Assembly (NCBI GenBank): GCA_008360955.1
Contig: LUCM01008136.1
Coordinates: forward strand, 293,369-357,368
From: Fasciolopsis buskii
Taxonomy: Eukaryota; Platyhelminthes; Trematoda; Plagiorchiida; Fasciolidae
Length of the DNA stretch: 64,000 bases
Direction: 5' to 3'
Under the pieces are notes generated by a model. The model was not told the origin of the DNA. It did not search any database and was given only the letters and a program-made list of their open reading frames with translations. Shown one piece after another: positions 53,501 to 64,000 of this stretch. Position numbers and translations under genes: made by a program. Within the stretch, counting starts at the first letter, position 1. Every line of letters begins with the position of its first letter.

Positions 53501-54103
53501 GCGTTAAAGCAAAATCGGATACGGTGCGTTAACTAACGAACTGTTTCCAGTTCCAGGGCATAAATAAAACTGTGAACGATCTGATTCGATGAAATTCAAC
53601 TGCTTGATGTGTCCGCAGAGATTCGGAGCACAAGTTTGGCGAAAATTGTAAAAGGTGATTGTTTTTATTTCTCTATTCATCTCAATTATTAAGTCCAGGA
53701 TTTAATGGCAACTTCCTCTAACCCCTTCATCACTAAATGACAGGGTCATACTTCACAGTTATTCAGCCAGTTTATCCCATAAGGAGCAAATAACAACTCT
53801 ATCAGCGCCCGTTGCCTGAAGCCTCATCTGCTAAACCAAAGTTTGTGGTAACCTGTAAATGGAAATCACTCAGTATGGCTTGGTGGCTCTTCTTTTTCCC
53901 GCGTAGTACCCTGGGACCATGAAAGTTGATTCGTACCATCTGCTGCTTAAGTAAGTAAAGAAACGATTGTAATTAAGATGGCCTGTCTGTCGACCTGAGC
54001 TTGGAATGTGCCCTGGAGTCCGAATTCCTGGTTCCTCCATTCCTGTTTTCTTTTTATGCCGATGATTGACACATCCTTGTTCGTTGACTAATTGCTCGTA
54101 ATC
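50566..54103. other. No recognisable gene
   Basis: The longest frames are 51290-51610 (plus, 106 codons) and 51897-52223 (minus, 108 codons), both without motifs. GGTGCGTTAA occurs twice within 25 bases at about 53501-53533. TATGCCGATGAT at about 54056 reads YADD in one frame but is followed at once by a stop and has no reverse-transcriptase context. Confidence 0.55.
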
Positions 54104-54394
54104 CTAGCGATTAAACTCTCTCTCGCGCTCGACCGTTTCACTTTTCGCTACCCAAGGAAGCCATCTCAGAAAGCCTACTGCTGAAGAACGTTTGTTTATA
54201 TTTTGGCTTAAGCGTTGTGTTGCCGTGTTCCTTCGCTCGGTGTCCATCTTGCGCTGTTGACCGGGTGAGCAGTTTAACACAGTCATGTCGGCAGCAATTG
54301 CATTGAGCAATTGTTTCTCTATTAAGAAAACATGGTTTACTTGATCAAAGCAGACCTCCAGTCCTGTGATTTGTTCAATTCTGTTTTCGATCAA
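54104..54394 (-). CDS. Candidate exon, unknown product
   Basis: This minus-strand frame is open for 96 codons from a TTG, with a TAA two codons upstream. A true exon would therefore have to enter through a splice acceptor, for example after AAAACAG near 54384. The residues are rich in Glu, Arg, Gln and Asn, and the C-terminal part (ETVEREREFNR) is strongly charged. There is no signal peptide or recognised domain, and no Met start. Composition is the only support. Confidence 0.15.
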   Translation of the reverse strand: MIENRIEQITGLEVCFDQVNHVFLIEKQLLNAIAADMTVLNCSPGQQRKMDTERRNTATQRLSQNINKRSSAVGFLRWLPWVAKSETVEREREFNR

Positions 54395-54933
54395 TAATTA
54401 CTCCAGTTTCTCGCCTTTATCATCCGTAATTTCTCTGCTGATTTCGAGCGTGCTGAAACATTATAAATGTTAAATAGACTGTATAGCGCGTGAGGCTCAC
54501 TTTACACGGCATATTTTTATATGTATTCGATTGTTCTGAAACAGTACCGTTGCCTGAGTTAGTTCTACGATTCACTTTGTCCATTACTCTTGTTAGGTAC
54601 AATACTTAAACCGCGGCTAGCCGCTCAGTTGGGTTTTTACTGCGATGTAACTCTTCTCCGATCACAAAATGCAGTCGCCTGTAGAGGGCTCCTTTTGACT
54701 AAACAATTGTAGGAACACATGGCCACAACGTTTTTATGCTTTTGGGAACTCACTCCCATAATAATTCAGCGGGGCTGGTCCTAGCAAAAGTGATGCTATT
54801 TCACAGAATGTCATATTCGAAGGTAAAAACAAGGTTTCAGCTTTTTGTTACGAAAATTGCGCGACAGACCCCTCGAAATGATACTTTATGAGTATGTAAC
54901 AGACTTGTGCGTGTGTGCGGCGAGGGAATGGAA
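54395..54933. other. No recognisable gene
   Basis: Only a 60-codon minus frame is present (54420-54602), with nothing recognisable. Confidence 0.5.
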
Positions 54934-54956
54934 ATAATTGATAAAAAGCATTCCGC
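54934..54956 (+). repeat. 23-bp dispersed motif, copy 2
   Basis: The sequence ATAATTGATAAAAAG-C-ATTCCGC matches 16886-16908 except for one base, in the same orientation. In both places it is followed within about 60 bases by sequence rich in ACT/GAAC/GAGCGAGGT-like words, but these do not align convincingly. It may be a core fragment of an older interspersed repeat. Confidence 0.55.
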
Positions 54957-56943
54957 AGACTGACAAACTGAACTTGAGCGAGGTTCTGCTGGTTACTATT
55001 AGAATGTTGTGTTTTTATCAAGCCACTTACTTTGATTTTTGAGGAATTTTGATCATCTTACAACCAGCACAATGAGAAAAACACCTGAAATGTTGAATTC
55101 ATGAAGAATTTTCGTATATATGACCAAACAAAGTCATTGGCGGAGTGCTGCCAACAGTAAAAAATAAACCGGTTCATATTCTCCTATGTTTATTTGCGAC
55201 AGGTGGGATATGTTACAACGAACTGTACTAAAATATAACTGCCGAATGTCAGAGTCTGTCTAACTATCCGTGTGGACGTCAGGTACGGACAACCATGCGA
55301 CATCTGATACACAATTACATAATGTGCGAAGTGTAGTTAAACCCGACCAGTTTTCATTTAATTTTTACGAGGCAATAAAACAGGGAAATCGGGGTTGGTA
55401 TGCTGAAGATTTGCACTACAGCTATGTCGAATATACGAGCAAACAAAAATAACGCCGTCCGATTAAACCGAATAATCTCCAGAAAAGTATTCATCTGGCT
55501 TAAAGTGCTGATAACCTCAGAGTAGCCCGACTAAAAATCGTCGTGTGCTTTGTCTTGCTGATTGAAGAGTTCCGGAAAAATATAACTTTGGTGATACACT
55601 GAGTGATTTCCGCTTGATAAACCAGAAGGCTTTTTGATGATAATTGTAAACAGCCGGTCTACGCTGTAGCCCTGTAGAGAACGTCAGTGACGAATGGCAA
55701 CAAGTGAGAGTTGCAGCAATTGAAATGCACCTCCGGTCCATGATCATGATCTCGGTGTGTGGAACAATATTTTGGTTTCACTAGCACTAGTCCGTTGTGT
55801 CCCTTGATCGGACTGATAAGTGATAATCTCATCTATGGAGGGTCGCTGGTCTTCCAAACGAATTAATCGGTTCATTGTGACAGTCATTTTATTTATTAAT
55901 ATATTCAGTATGGTAACAGATTACTTCATCCCTATAACAAAGCTGATACCCTAGTGCTGTTCCGGTCCACAGATATCGCACAAAGTAAGGTAGCATTAAT
56001 AACGTTTCCATCTATCCGTAAGACTGTCCGCCACAGTCCATTTGCTTTAGAAACATAATTTCGCGTGCTTTATCAGCATTTTGGTAATCCCAAATCAGTG
56101 AAAGAATGGCAATAAGTGGTACGGTATTAAAAAATGTTACAGTAGCATTAAAACCAATAGGACATTTTTACTCTCGGCTCTAATGGAGCATTGTTTCACG
56201 AAAACAGCTCTGATCAAATCCCGGAAAGCCCAATGTGAGAGTAGTTTGCAATGACAAGATGCGAGTATAAGTGGCGCGTTCCCACGACTCTGCGATCTGC
56301 CACTTGGTCTACGCTGGCCTGTGAAAAGAGAAGGAATGTAGGAATTCTGGCTCGCCTGAACTGGTTTATTCGGGTGGGAAAATCAGGAAATTCCTTGTAA
56401 TCCAACGAGCTAGTACGTGCGCACAAAGTATGACATAGGAAATCAAAAACTGACGAAAGAAAAGCCAGAGTATGTGTGTGTATTTGAGCGGGAGAGTTAA
56501 AACTAATATCCATAGCCTCCTTGTTCATGCTGATAACTCGTCCACGAAATTAAATAACCGTATATTCGTGTTACATTCTGCAAGGGTTACATTGGCAAAC
56601 ACAAGCAAGTAGGCAAACATTTACCCAATGCTTTTAGGGCAAACTTCATTCGCTTTGTTACTTATTGGAACAGAAAAGAAGGCAGACCAGTGAAATTTCT
56701 AGGTTTCGAAAATGCAAAGTCCACATTCATAACAAACGGAAATCAGGCGCATAACATCCAGATTAGGAATACGGTTGTGAGGGGAAGTCCACTTGATTAT
56801 CAGTTGTAATTTTGTCGAAATTGGATGGTGTGCTTGTTATTGATTTTACTCTTTATTCTTTTTTGAACTGCCTAACGACTCACTCAACAATGTACACTGG
56901 TTGGTATGGTTTGGAAAGTTTGGTCAATATGATAACTGGTTGA
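54957..56943. other. No recognisable gene
   Basis: The frame 56214-56528 (minus, 104 codons) has no motif. The rest is unremarkable AT-rich sequence. Confidence 0.55.
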
Positions 56944-57249
56944 CTACAAGGAAATTCCGAGCTGCAGGTTTGCAGCGTGGTACGGTCTACCGCCGAATGT
57001 TGAATGAAAAGTAACTGAGGATGAAGCAAACAACGGGTGAACCTCATATTCGAACATCACATTCGTCACTTGACCAAGGTTGATCAAATGCGCGTGTGCT
57101 TTCAATGCTAGTTTGCCGGGCAACTTCAGCGATTCCCCGTGCACTGTTGATTTCTTCACAGTCTCTAACGGGAGAGATTCGGCTGTGTACTGACTTTTGC
57201 AGTACACTGGGCTAGTCCACTGTTGTGTACACGACAGAAACAGGAACAT
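56944..57249 (-). CDS. Candidate exon, unknown product
   Basis: A 101-codon ATG-started frame lies on the minus strand. By hand count just over half of its third positions are G or C, higher than the window as a whole. Residues 1-8 are hydrophobic, but a proper signal peptide is not clear. The middle (about residues 28-60) has alternating charged and aliphatic residues such as LETVKKSTVHGESLKLPGKL. The first codons sit in a pyrimidine-rich run ending ACAACAG (about 57226), which would serve as a splice acceptor, so the exon may begin there and not at the ATG. A GGCG-GTAGAC site near the end could be a weak donor. No domain is recognised. Confidence 0.2.
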   Translation of the reverse strand: MFLFLSCTQQWTSPVYCKSQYTAESLPLETVKKSTVHGESLKLPGKLALKAHAHLINLGQVTNVMFEYEVHPLFASSSVTFHSTFGGRPYHAANLQLGISL

Positions 57250-58816
57250 CTAAATGGAGTCTACGTCAAAGGAATTTCAAAAGGAAATTAGTATTATCTA
57301 ACTTTGAATAGAGAGGGCTTGGTTATAAATGGGGTATTTTCTTGAATCTTAATGGAGAGTAGTATTTCAGAATCTTGATTTGTCTGAATTAGACATTTTC
57401 TTTTCTGCTTATTTTTTGGAATTTTATTTGGGTTAGAATCTTAGTAGCATTCTAAGGGTGAAGCCGTCAGAAGTACAGCCAACCTCAAAGTGTGGATCGA
57501 ACAAACTGAAGGTAACCAATTCCATAAATTGGCTGATAATCAAGAACTGCTACCACTCATTCAACATATTCTGTTTTGTTCCTTCGCGTCATTGGAAAGT
57601 GTACGAGTGGTACTACGCCACTTGACCTAATATTTTAGTGGCTGCAAGCGTCTTTTTTTGACCGCAGGCGGGAACAGCAGGAATAGCGAGAACGGACACA
57701 ATCAGGGCGGAACCACATTTTCATCTTGTCATTCGCGTGCCATAGAATTTTAGTAACCGAATCGAGGCAGACCAATCCGGACTAAAGCGACGTGACAATT
57801 TAATTTGTTTGACCAGCTTTTAAATGAATCACTTTGACGTTCGGGGATCTTTCAAGTAATGGTGGATTTTGATTAATTTTAAAGCTCCATATTTCACCTC
57901 AATCTGATCTGCAAGAATGAGCCAAATTGCCTATTCACATACCCTAAAGCAATTTCAAGTACGGAACGTGTGATTCAGTATGAAACGATCAGGATTTTTC
58001 CCAGCACTTTAATTTAATGAAGCTTTTACTTCCCAGGTACACACTATAGGTGACCACCTTTGAACACTGTACAAACAGTATGTATGAATGCTGAAACATG
58101 CATCTGAAAGGCATACAGATCGATTCCTAGATATCCAAACATTTTTGCCTAAGCACCTCAGTAAGCAAGCATAGAACTTAAAGGCTGATTAAATGCAGTT
58201 ATCTCGCAACCCGAATGAGTTCTACCAGGGATTGGTAACTAGCCAAGAACAAGCATGTCCAATAACAAAAACACGATCAGTAATCTGGGAGTCAGTCACT
58301 TCGCTCAGCCGTTGTCTTCATGTCAACCTAATCCACTATCCGATAAGCAATTTCAGGTATGACTCCATCAATAAGACCTCCGCATTTTTATGCAAGCACA
58401 TAGTGTGATTTGTCTCACCGGAAAATTCACTGTCCTGAAGTACTGCTGGTTCCTACCAAGTTTTTTTAAGGTGCTCATACTACACTGCACCTTTCATTGC
58501 TCCTTTAGTGTTCACCACAAATCATTTCACCATCTATTTCGAAGTAATTTGTTATTTATGAAGTCGTACTTCGCTTCTGAAACGGTCACGTGAAGTTGTG
58601 TATTTGAGCCAAATGCATTTTTACATTTTATCGTAACCGACTTGCGGCGCCATCTTGGTTAAGCGAATGTCATGAACTCTTGGATCTGTGCGGCACTTTC
58701 TACGACCCCTTTGACTGGCTGCGCTGCAGTTCCGTTTCTCCCATCGTCAACTCATTTTGCAAAAGACATGTTTTCCAATATGACCGCTGTTCGTTGTTAA
58801 GCACGGGCAAAATTAC
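57250..58816. other. No recognisable gene
   Basis: Two short plus-strand frames (58193-58408 and 58390-58593) overlap and show no motif. The segment at about 57655-57700 (ACCGCAGGCGGGAACAGCAG) is locally GC-rich but not repeated. Confidence 0.5.
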
Positions 58817-59058
58817 TGCGATCCAAATGGTACCCTGAATTTTCTCCGTGTTTGGACTTAGCCGTTTATTTATGTCACGGATTTCACGATCAGCCAAAAA
58901 GGCGCGTTCGGGCCGTTTGCTAGGCTGTTGCGGACAGAATGTACTGACGAAAGCCCTCTGTTCAAAGATCACAGGATCTGTCTCGTAGTCTTCGCTCTCG
59001 AACACAGGGTCTTTCCTGTGTAGGTTGTATTCAAGAGCCTTGGCTAAGTCCAACTGCT
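58817..59058 (-). CDS. Best candidate coding exon, unknown product
   Basis: The open minus-strand frame here has no ATG start; it is open from a TGA at about 59080. Translation begins (E)QLDLAKALEYNLHRKDPVF and continues through acidic ESEDYETDPV to RPERAFLADREIRDINKRL, then PNTEKIQ. The residues are charged and varied, like a cytoplasmic protein or linker, with no Leu/Ser/Phe/Ile excess of the kind AT-rich noise gives. By hand count about 53% of third positions are G/C. Splice signals fit: an acceptor TTCCAG just before 59058, and donors after CAGG (GTACCA, exon end 58834) or after GCA (GTAATT, exon end 58817). With the first donor the exon is 225 bases with phase 1 at both ends. I recognise no domain and cannot name the gene. 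Confidence 0.35.
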
Positions 59059-62000
59059 CTGGAAGTGATTGTATCCATCAAAGTTTTCGTGTCTAGTGGC
59101 AGGACTGACAACCGGAAGTAGTGTGGCCACATTCAATAATTGTTCGTGGTCAAACACGCTTGAACATATTTTTCTTATTCAGTGACTGGTACTCACAGAC
59201 TACCGATTCAGTACAACCAAAATTTCTCCCAAAGTANAAGCACCATGATAATAAAAACGTTCGTTGACCTATTTTTGCCTACAACCCGATATTTCACCTT
59301 TTTCCCATTCTGTTATGCTTATTCTGGTCTCGTTGCTGGCTGAAAATCCACACATCATTGTAAATGATTTCAACTATGATTCGATTCTTCCGCTTATGAT
59401 GCTTGATTTAGTCAATTTATCCATTTCTTTGACCAGAGGTAAATATAGTCACGATAGAATTATTACCCACCATCTCGAGTTATTCCCTAATAAAATACGT
59501 ACTACAGTCCTAACCAGTAATCTCTGTCTGCTACTCTTAAAGCCGAAGATTTAGTCCCAGGAAGTTCAGCATTCCTTCAGACAGCCATGCATGTTTCTGC
59601 AGCATACATTCTTCCACTCCAACCATATATTTAACACAAGCTGCTGTTAACCATTTGTGGATATACTCGATTTGTCTTTTGATACTCGTCGCGCCCTAGA
59701 AACAATTCTTTTCTGCAACAGCCATTTGCTCTATTAATGTTGAAACCGTTAAGGAGACGGAGGCAGTTCCACAAAGTTATATACGTAGAGGGCATTGAAT
59801 ATCAAGCTAAATAAAAGGAGTACGAATCACTGAAAATGAGCTTGTTCGCCAATTTGTTTTCGTAAATAAAAGAAATCAAATCAAGTCAACCAACTCTTGA
59901 CAAGCTGCAGTGACTGACGTCTGCGGCAAGGAATTTGAACTAACCACGAAATGTGATGCTGGTGTAGCAAGTAGAAGCCAAATAATTCTGCATTTCCATA
60001 AGTCCCCGATGAGTGCAATAATATAACATTTTTCCACGCCCATATGTTCAAGGATTATCCTTCGACCAAAATAACCAAAGGTCTGGATCATGATTGTATG
60101 TCTTCACTTCCCCTAAAGTATTGCGCAACTTCAATCAAGGATGACATTTGCCACTTTCCCAAACCTCATTATGCACATATTCCATTTCGAACTGTTGGAG
60201 ACGGGTCACCAGTGTTGACTTCTGAAAACCTAGGAATTCCAATACTCTAACGTCCCATCACCCTTCAATCCTAGACTTTCCGGCTAAAAGAACAAACGGT
60301 CACCTATACAGTGATCTTTTAATCGATTCTCTCACCCCGGGACAACTTTGGTTGTGAGCTCCATATCTTTCATCGCTAATATCTATGGGAACGAGAGTGT
60401 TCTTTACTTAGCCCGAATTTTCGCTTCTGGGGTGCAGGTCGCGGCTGATTTTATACACAGCCTCTCTTAACTCCGCAGTTCTTTTGGCCCAATATCGTAC
60501 TCTCCGTATTCTGGCGAGGTGACGAATATGTTCATCTTTGTCTCAGATCCGTCTATCGAGGTACACAAATTTTCATACGAATGGAAATGCAAATACAATT
60601 CATTTTATCTTAGTATCTGTGTCAGTAAACCAACCAGACAATCTGTTTCTCTTTAGCCACGTTATTATATATAGCTCAAGAAGGCTGATTTTTTGCACAA
60701 CGTCACAGATATTTCTTTTTCCCGGGGGATTAAAATCATTCTAGGATCTTTTTTCAGATTCCCCAAGATTTTTTGCCTAAAGTTGCATTTCGCTAGGACA
60801 GGTGGATTATTTCAACGGTAAAAACCAACCCCGCAAGACATTCACGACATTTCCCACTTAGTCTAATTTGAATAGGCCGTATGCCTCGCCTTTTGTATGG
60901 GCTCACATTATCAACATTTATATTTTAGCAGTGAAAGGAATAAATGTTCTGTGGTACTTTCCCTCGGCACAGTGTTCGTTAGTCTTGGAGATAAAAGACA
61001 CAACTTTTGCCTCTGAGGTTCACTTCTCTGTGATTCCTCAATCAGGTACATCTTCAATAGATTATTGACTCGTAAAGGCTTCCAAATGTACCTCCCACTC
61101 CCTTCGTACGTGTATTATTACATCCAAATGTAGCTAGCGCCTGTCCTTCTTGGGAGCAAAATTACAAAAACGTGATGTCTGATATTTCCAGAATGCAGAA
61201 AATGATAGTCAGTTTCTTGGATTAAAATAAAAGATTTTCTGTCCTGTGTTCACCTTGACAACGACTTATCTCTGTCTCCTAATTTGTTGTTCATTGATCT
61301 GAAGAAGCAATTGTTGGAATTAGTAGCTGATAATCTGACGCCTGATCTAGAAATCACCGCGGCCAATCTGTGTTTTAGAAGTTGCCTGTGACACCATTTA
61401 ATAAAGTTGTTTTGGCCTCAACATAATACTATAAAACTACACGTTCCTGCTGCATTGCGCCGGTGACTTGTTTCTGCTCTAACTTGGCTCCATTATCTGG
61501 AGTTTAGGAGACGAAAGCCACTGCTAAAATGAAAAATATAATTGATTATTGTTGTGCGTGGATTTTAATTTGCGGTAAAAGACGCTAACTACAATATTTT
61601 TTAGTCCCATTGTGATTTCTCCTCTATCTAAACGAATTCAAATCGATAAACAGTGCTCCCCGAAAGTGGATTCCCGATGCAACTTCTAACTTTTGCCTCA
61701 GTCAGTTGTCGGTTTTATCATCAACCGTTCACGACCAGGAGAAAGAATTCCAAGAAGCTAACACATCTGATCGCCTTCAGCAGTGTTTGCCTTATGGAGA
61801 GGTGCTGTGAAACCGACATTTCGGTAAAAAAAAAAGCAACCATACAATGCCGAAATTCACCTCGTGTTTAGCTTTACTGGTTTAAGTCACAGTTTTATAC
61901 AACGAAATCGTATCCCAGGACAGGTTTTATGAGCATTTAAATCCTTTTTCACTCCAGTAGTAAGTCACTGTGCAGTAAGTGATTATTGTCTTTGTCATTC

Positions 62001-63449
62001 TGTGTTCAAACATTGTATCGAACCAGAACTGAAATGATGGCGCTTTCATGAAGAGGAAAAAGTGTTTCTTAAACTCTAACTTGCGCCCTTCATTCAATTT
62101 CTGGGTTAGATTTGGAATTAGTTCATTAGGCTGATGCTAAAAGACCCGTGGGAAAAAAATTACTTCATTTAGGGTAAAATGTAATTCCACGCCGAAAAAC
62201 CTATAGTCAATGGATATAAAACGACAATAATCAGTTGGTCACCACTGTGACGTCTGAACTGGGATTTTGAGGCTTCAACTCTACTTCCATCTGTTGTTCC
62301 CGCGTTCACTGGACTACAGTTTGCCGTGGCCTTTCTAATGAATGCAACTTATAGCCTTACAGTCATTGAGAAATCTAATAAGACCGGACGAGCCAATTGA
62401 CACTTTCAGTAGATCAAAAGTTAGGCCAATTTGTTTCGTAGGGAAATAACTCTGTGAATAAATTCAGCAAACTGTCCGGGTAATGGTAATGTGGGGAAGT
62501 GGAGAGGATAAAGATGTGCTGTTGGATCACATTTGGGACATCGAAACATGGAAGTTTGGGATCAATAGAAAGTGTCGCCCTCTTTTGTGTGCTTGTTTTT
62601 CGCTGACCCCGAACAATTTTCCTGTCTAATTAGTCGAACTATTGAAACATCAACTCGAGCATAACCGAATCCAGACACGTGTTCTTAGGTCTGGTTAGAC
62701 AATGTAACATAAAAGGGGATCATGAAAAACATGGCTTTTGTAAGAGACAATGGACTAAACCTATCGCCTGCCTGACATGCCCAAGGATAAGTGCTTGGAA
62801 CTTATTACTTTGGCTTGGTTTTAGCCTCACCCTATTCGCTTCCTACTGTTTAACCGTTGAGATTAATTATACAAAATTATTTGCGTCACATTCTGTTATG
62901 CCTTTGTACAAAATGGTCCGTTTTTTATTGAAAGTATAATTAGGCAAAATCAATGCTGTTATCCGCCATTAATGTCGTTAAGCACCCGGGAAGAGTGGAT
63001 TGTCAGCAGTCACAAGCCGCACTATGATTTTGTATGGCACCTCTTACAGAAAGTTTATTGCCGTACTTTTGGTTGGCAAATATACAGCCGACAAATACTA
63101 TTCAGAAACCAAGCGTTCCTCCCCCGAATAAATCAGAGCGTTTCTTCAAATCGCCAAACAAAGATTCACACTCTTACATCCCCGAAAGTCACCTAATATT
63201 ACGCTTATATAGATTTCGTATAGTTCGACATTCCGCTGAAACCTTCCTCGTAGCGCTTTCGATTCTGACCGCTGTTCATTAGCCACAATTTCTCGAATAG
63301 TGCATCTTTGTACTTTCAATTGCAAGGTTTTCTTTCCGATGGGTTCTAAAAAACTGGATCATGCCAAGTTTTTGAATCATAAACTAAAAACTGACAATTT
63401 TTCGTGTTTTCTGCCCTACCAAGAAACCGCTTGCAGGTTACCACTGACT
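59059..63449. other. No recognisable gene; one ambiguous base
   Basis: Position 59237 is reported as N. The frames 59264-59554 (plus, 96 codons) and 59876-60091 (minus, 71 codons) have no motif. A run of ten A lies at 61826-61835. Two overlapping plus-strand frames occupy 62972-63282. Nothing identifies a gene, promoter or RNA. Confidence 0.55.
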
Positions 63450-63527
63450 CATCATCATCATCATCATCATCATCGTCATCATCATCATCATCATCATCAT
63501 CGTCATCATCATCATCATCATCATCGT
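63450..63527 (+). repeat. (CAT)n microsatellite with nested 27-bp period
   Basis: The 78 bases read as eight CAT plus CGT, eight CAT plus CGT, then seven CAT plus CGT. The regularly placed CGT shows a 27-base higher-order unit, so the tract probably grew by duplication of a block already carrying the A-to-G change, with one CAT lost from the last unit. Open frames cross it on both strands (63300-63665 plus gives poly-His with regularly spaced Arg; 63346-63549 minus gives poly-Asp). I regard both as artefacts of the repeat. Confidence 0.9.
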
Positions 63528-63706
63528 TCAGCGTTAAACAGTAAGGCAAGCCCCAATGACAGCCGTTTTTTCCCTAAGGTTACATTTTTCTATGCGCAGA
63601 ACGGATATCCAAGTGGAACAAGGAGTGAACCAACACAGATCGGAACCGATAAGACGCTGCTTTAGCCAACACGCTGAATACAGTCTAATTTTGCAAACGC
63701 ACTGTT
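63528..63706. other. Flank between microsatellite and RTE tail
   Basis: If the RTE tail at 63707 is a retrotransposon end, this stretch should contain its 3' untranslated sequence and insertion boundary. No poly-A or short tandem 3' repeat next to 63707 is obvious, although the CAT tract lies 180 bases beyond the stop codon in the element's direction. Confidence 0.4.
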
Positions 63707-64000
63707 TCAAGCACTCTCATTCGACATAAAATGACAACACGATCGCCACTGTTCAGGGTTCACAGCCATATCCTTCAGTGTCTCCAGCCAGCTAGTTCAC
63801 TGGTTTCTCGGACCCCAACCACGAAGGTGTAAGACAACTAATTTACCTAAGTTAGCGGTACATTTTCTTATTCCACGTCGCCACGTCGTCTGTTGGCCTC
63901 CAAATGACTTCTTCCATTCATCGGGAGCAATACAAAATAGGGCACGGCACGGTAGACGGGTGTTCGTCATACGCAACACGTGACCCAACCAGCGTAGTCT
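63707..64000 (-). pseudogene. RTE-type retrotransposon polyprotein, C-terminal tail (partial)
   Basis: Reading inward from the window edge on the minus strand, one frame of 98 codons begins RLRWLGHVLRM. It continues with RLPCRALF, EWKKSFGGQ, TWRRG and LRGWGPRNQ, then has one TGA (63799-63797), then TSWLETLKDMA and EQWRSCCHFMSN, and stops at TGA (63709-63707). This order of motifs is the conserved region after the reverse transcriptase in flatworm RTE-type elements, where it forms the extreme C terminus. The element is encoded toward decreasing coordinates, and the reverse transcriptase, if present, lies beyond 64000. One internal stop in an otherwise intact frame makes this a fairly young copy, much better preserved than the one at 49470-49945. 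The copy is cut only by the window edge, so its 5' extent is unknown. Confidence 0.85.

Noticed and set aside
54050..54075. YADD reading on the plus strand
   Set aside because: The frame hits a stop immediately after, and no flanking reverse transcriptase motifs appear in any frame.
63300..63665. 121-codon frame with a poly-His tract, the longest in the window
   Set aside because: Its length is due to the stop-free CAT repeat; the rest shows no protein-like features, and the opposite strand is open as poly-Asp for the same reason.

Overview
The window looks like nuclear DNA from a flatworm, most likely a digenean trematode. The best evidence is two pieces of the C-terminal tail of an RTE-type non-LTR retrotransposon polyprotein: one open at the right edge (63707-64000, minus) and one badly decayed (about 49470-49945, plus). 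Both carry the run of motifs I associate with flatworm RTE elements: SETW-P-LR, IWWEN, RWLGHVLRM, GWGPR, WLETL-DMA and QWRSCC. Organism assignment rests on family knowledge and was not checked by a search. Base composition is moderately AT-rich and fairly even, with simple CAT/GAT and AT repeats, as in invertebrate intergenic or intronic DNA. Nothing suggests a bacterium, phage, plasmid or organelle.

No complete protein-coding gene, rRNA, tRNA or CRISPR array can be supported. The longest open frames are about 115-121 codons. By hand estimate (a stop about every 16 codons at this composition, about 8,000 open intervals over six frames) the longest frame expected by chance is about 130-140 codons, so length alone supports no gene. 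A few frames look more protein-like than the rest and are listed as low-confidence candidate exons. The best is 58817-59058 (minus): charged, free of low-complexity bias, richer in G/C at third positions than its surroundings, and flanked by usable splice signals. The others are 56944-57249, 54104-54394, 48773-49063 and 40955-41299 (all minus), and 10464-10823 (plus). All the better candidates in the right half lie on the minus strand, so one gene with large introns is possible but unproven.

Layout. 1-22 kb: no recognisable genes; small hairpins, AT-rich simple repeats and one copy of a 23-bp dispersed motif. 22.1-22.65 kb: two copies of a dispersed repeat (here 'family A') facing opposite ways. 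22.65-47.2 kb: mostly featureless, with one possible tRNA-derived SINE remnant at 36.5 kb. 47.2-47.4 kb: a third family A copy. 48.7-50.6 kb: candidate exon, decayed RTE remnant, compound GAT repeat. 50.6-63.4 kb: candidate minus-strand exons, the second 23-bp motif copy and one ambiguous base. 63.45-64 kb: an 78-bp CAT repeat with a nested 27-bp period, then the RTE tail.

I see no coherent new gene system. The most useful observations are the two RTE relics, the three-copy family A repeat whose copies align without gaps in one reading frame, and the candidate exon near 59 kb.
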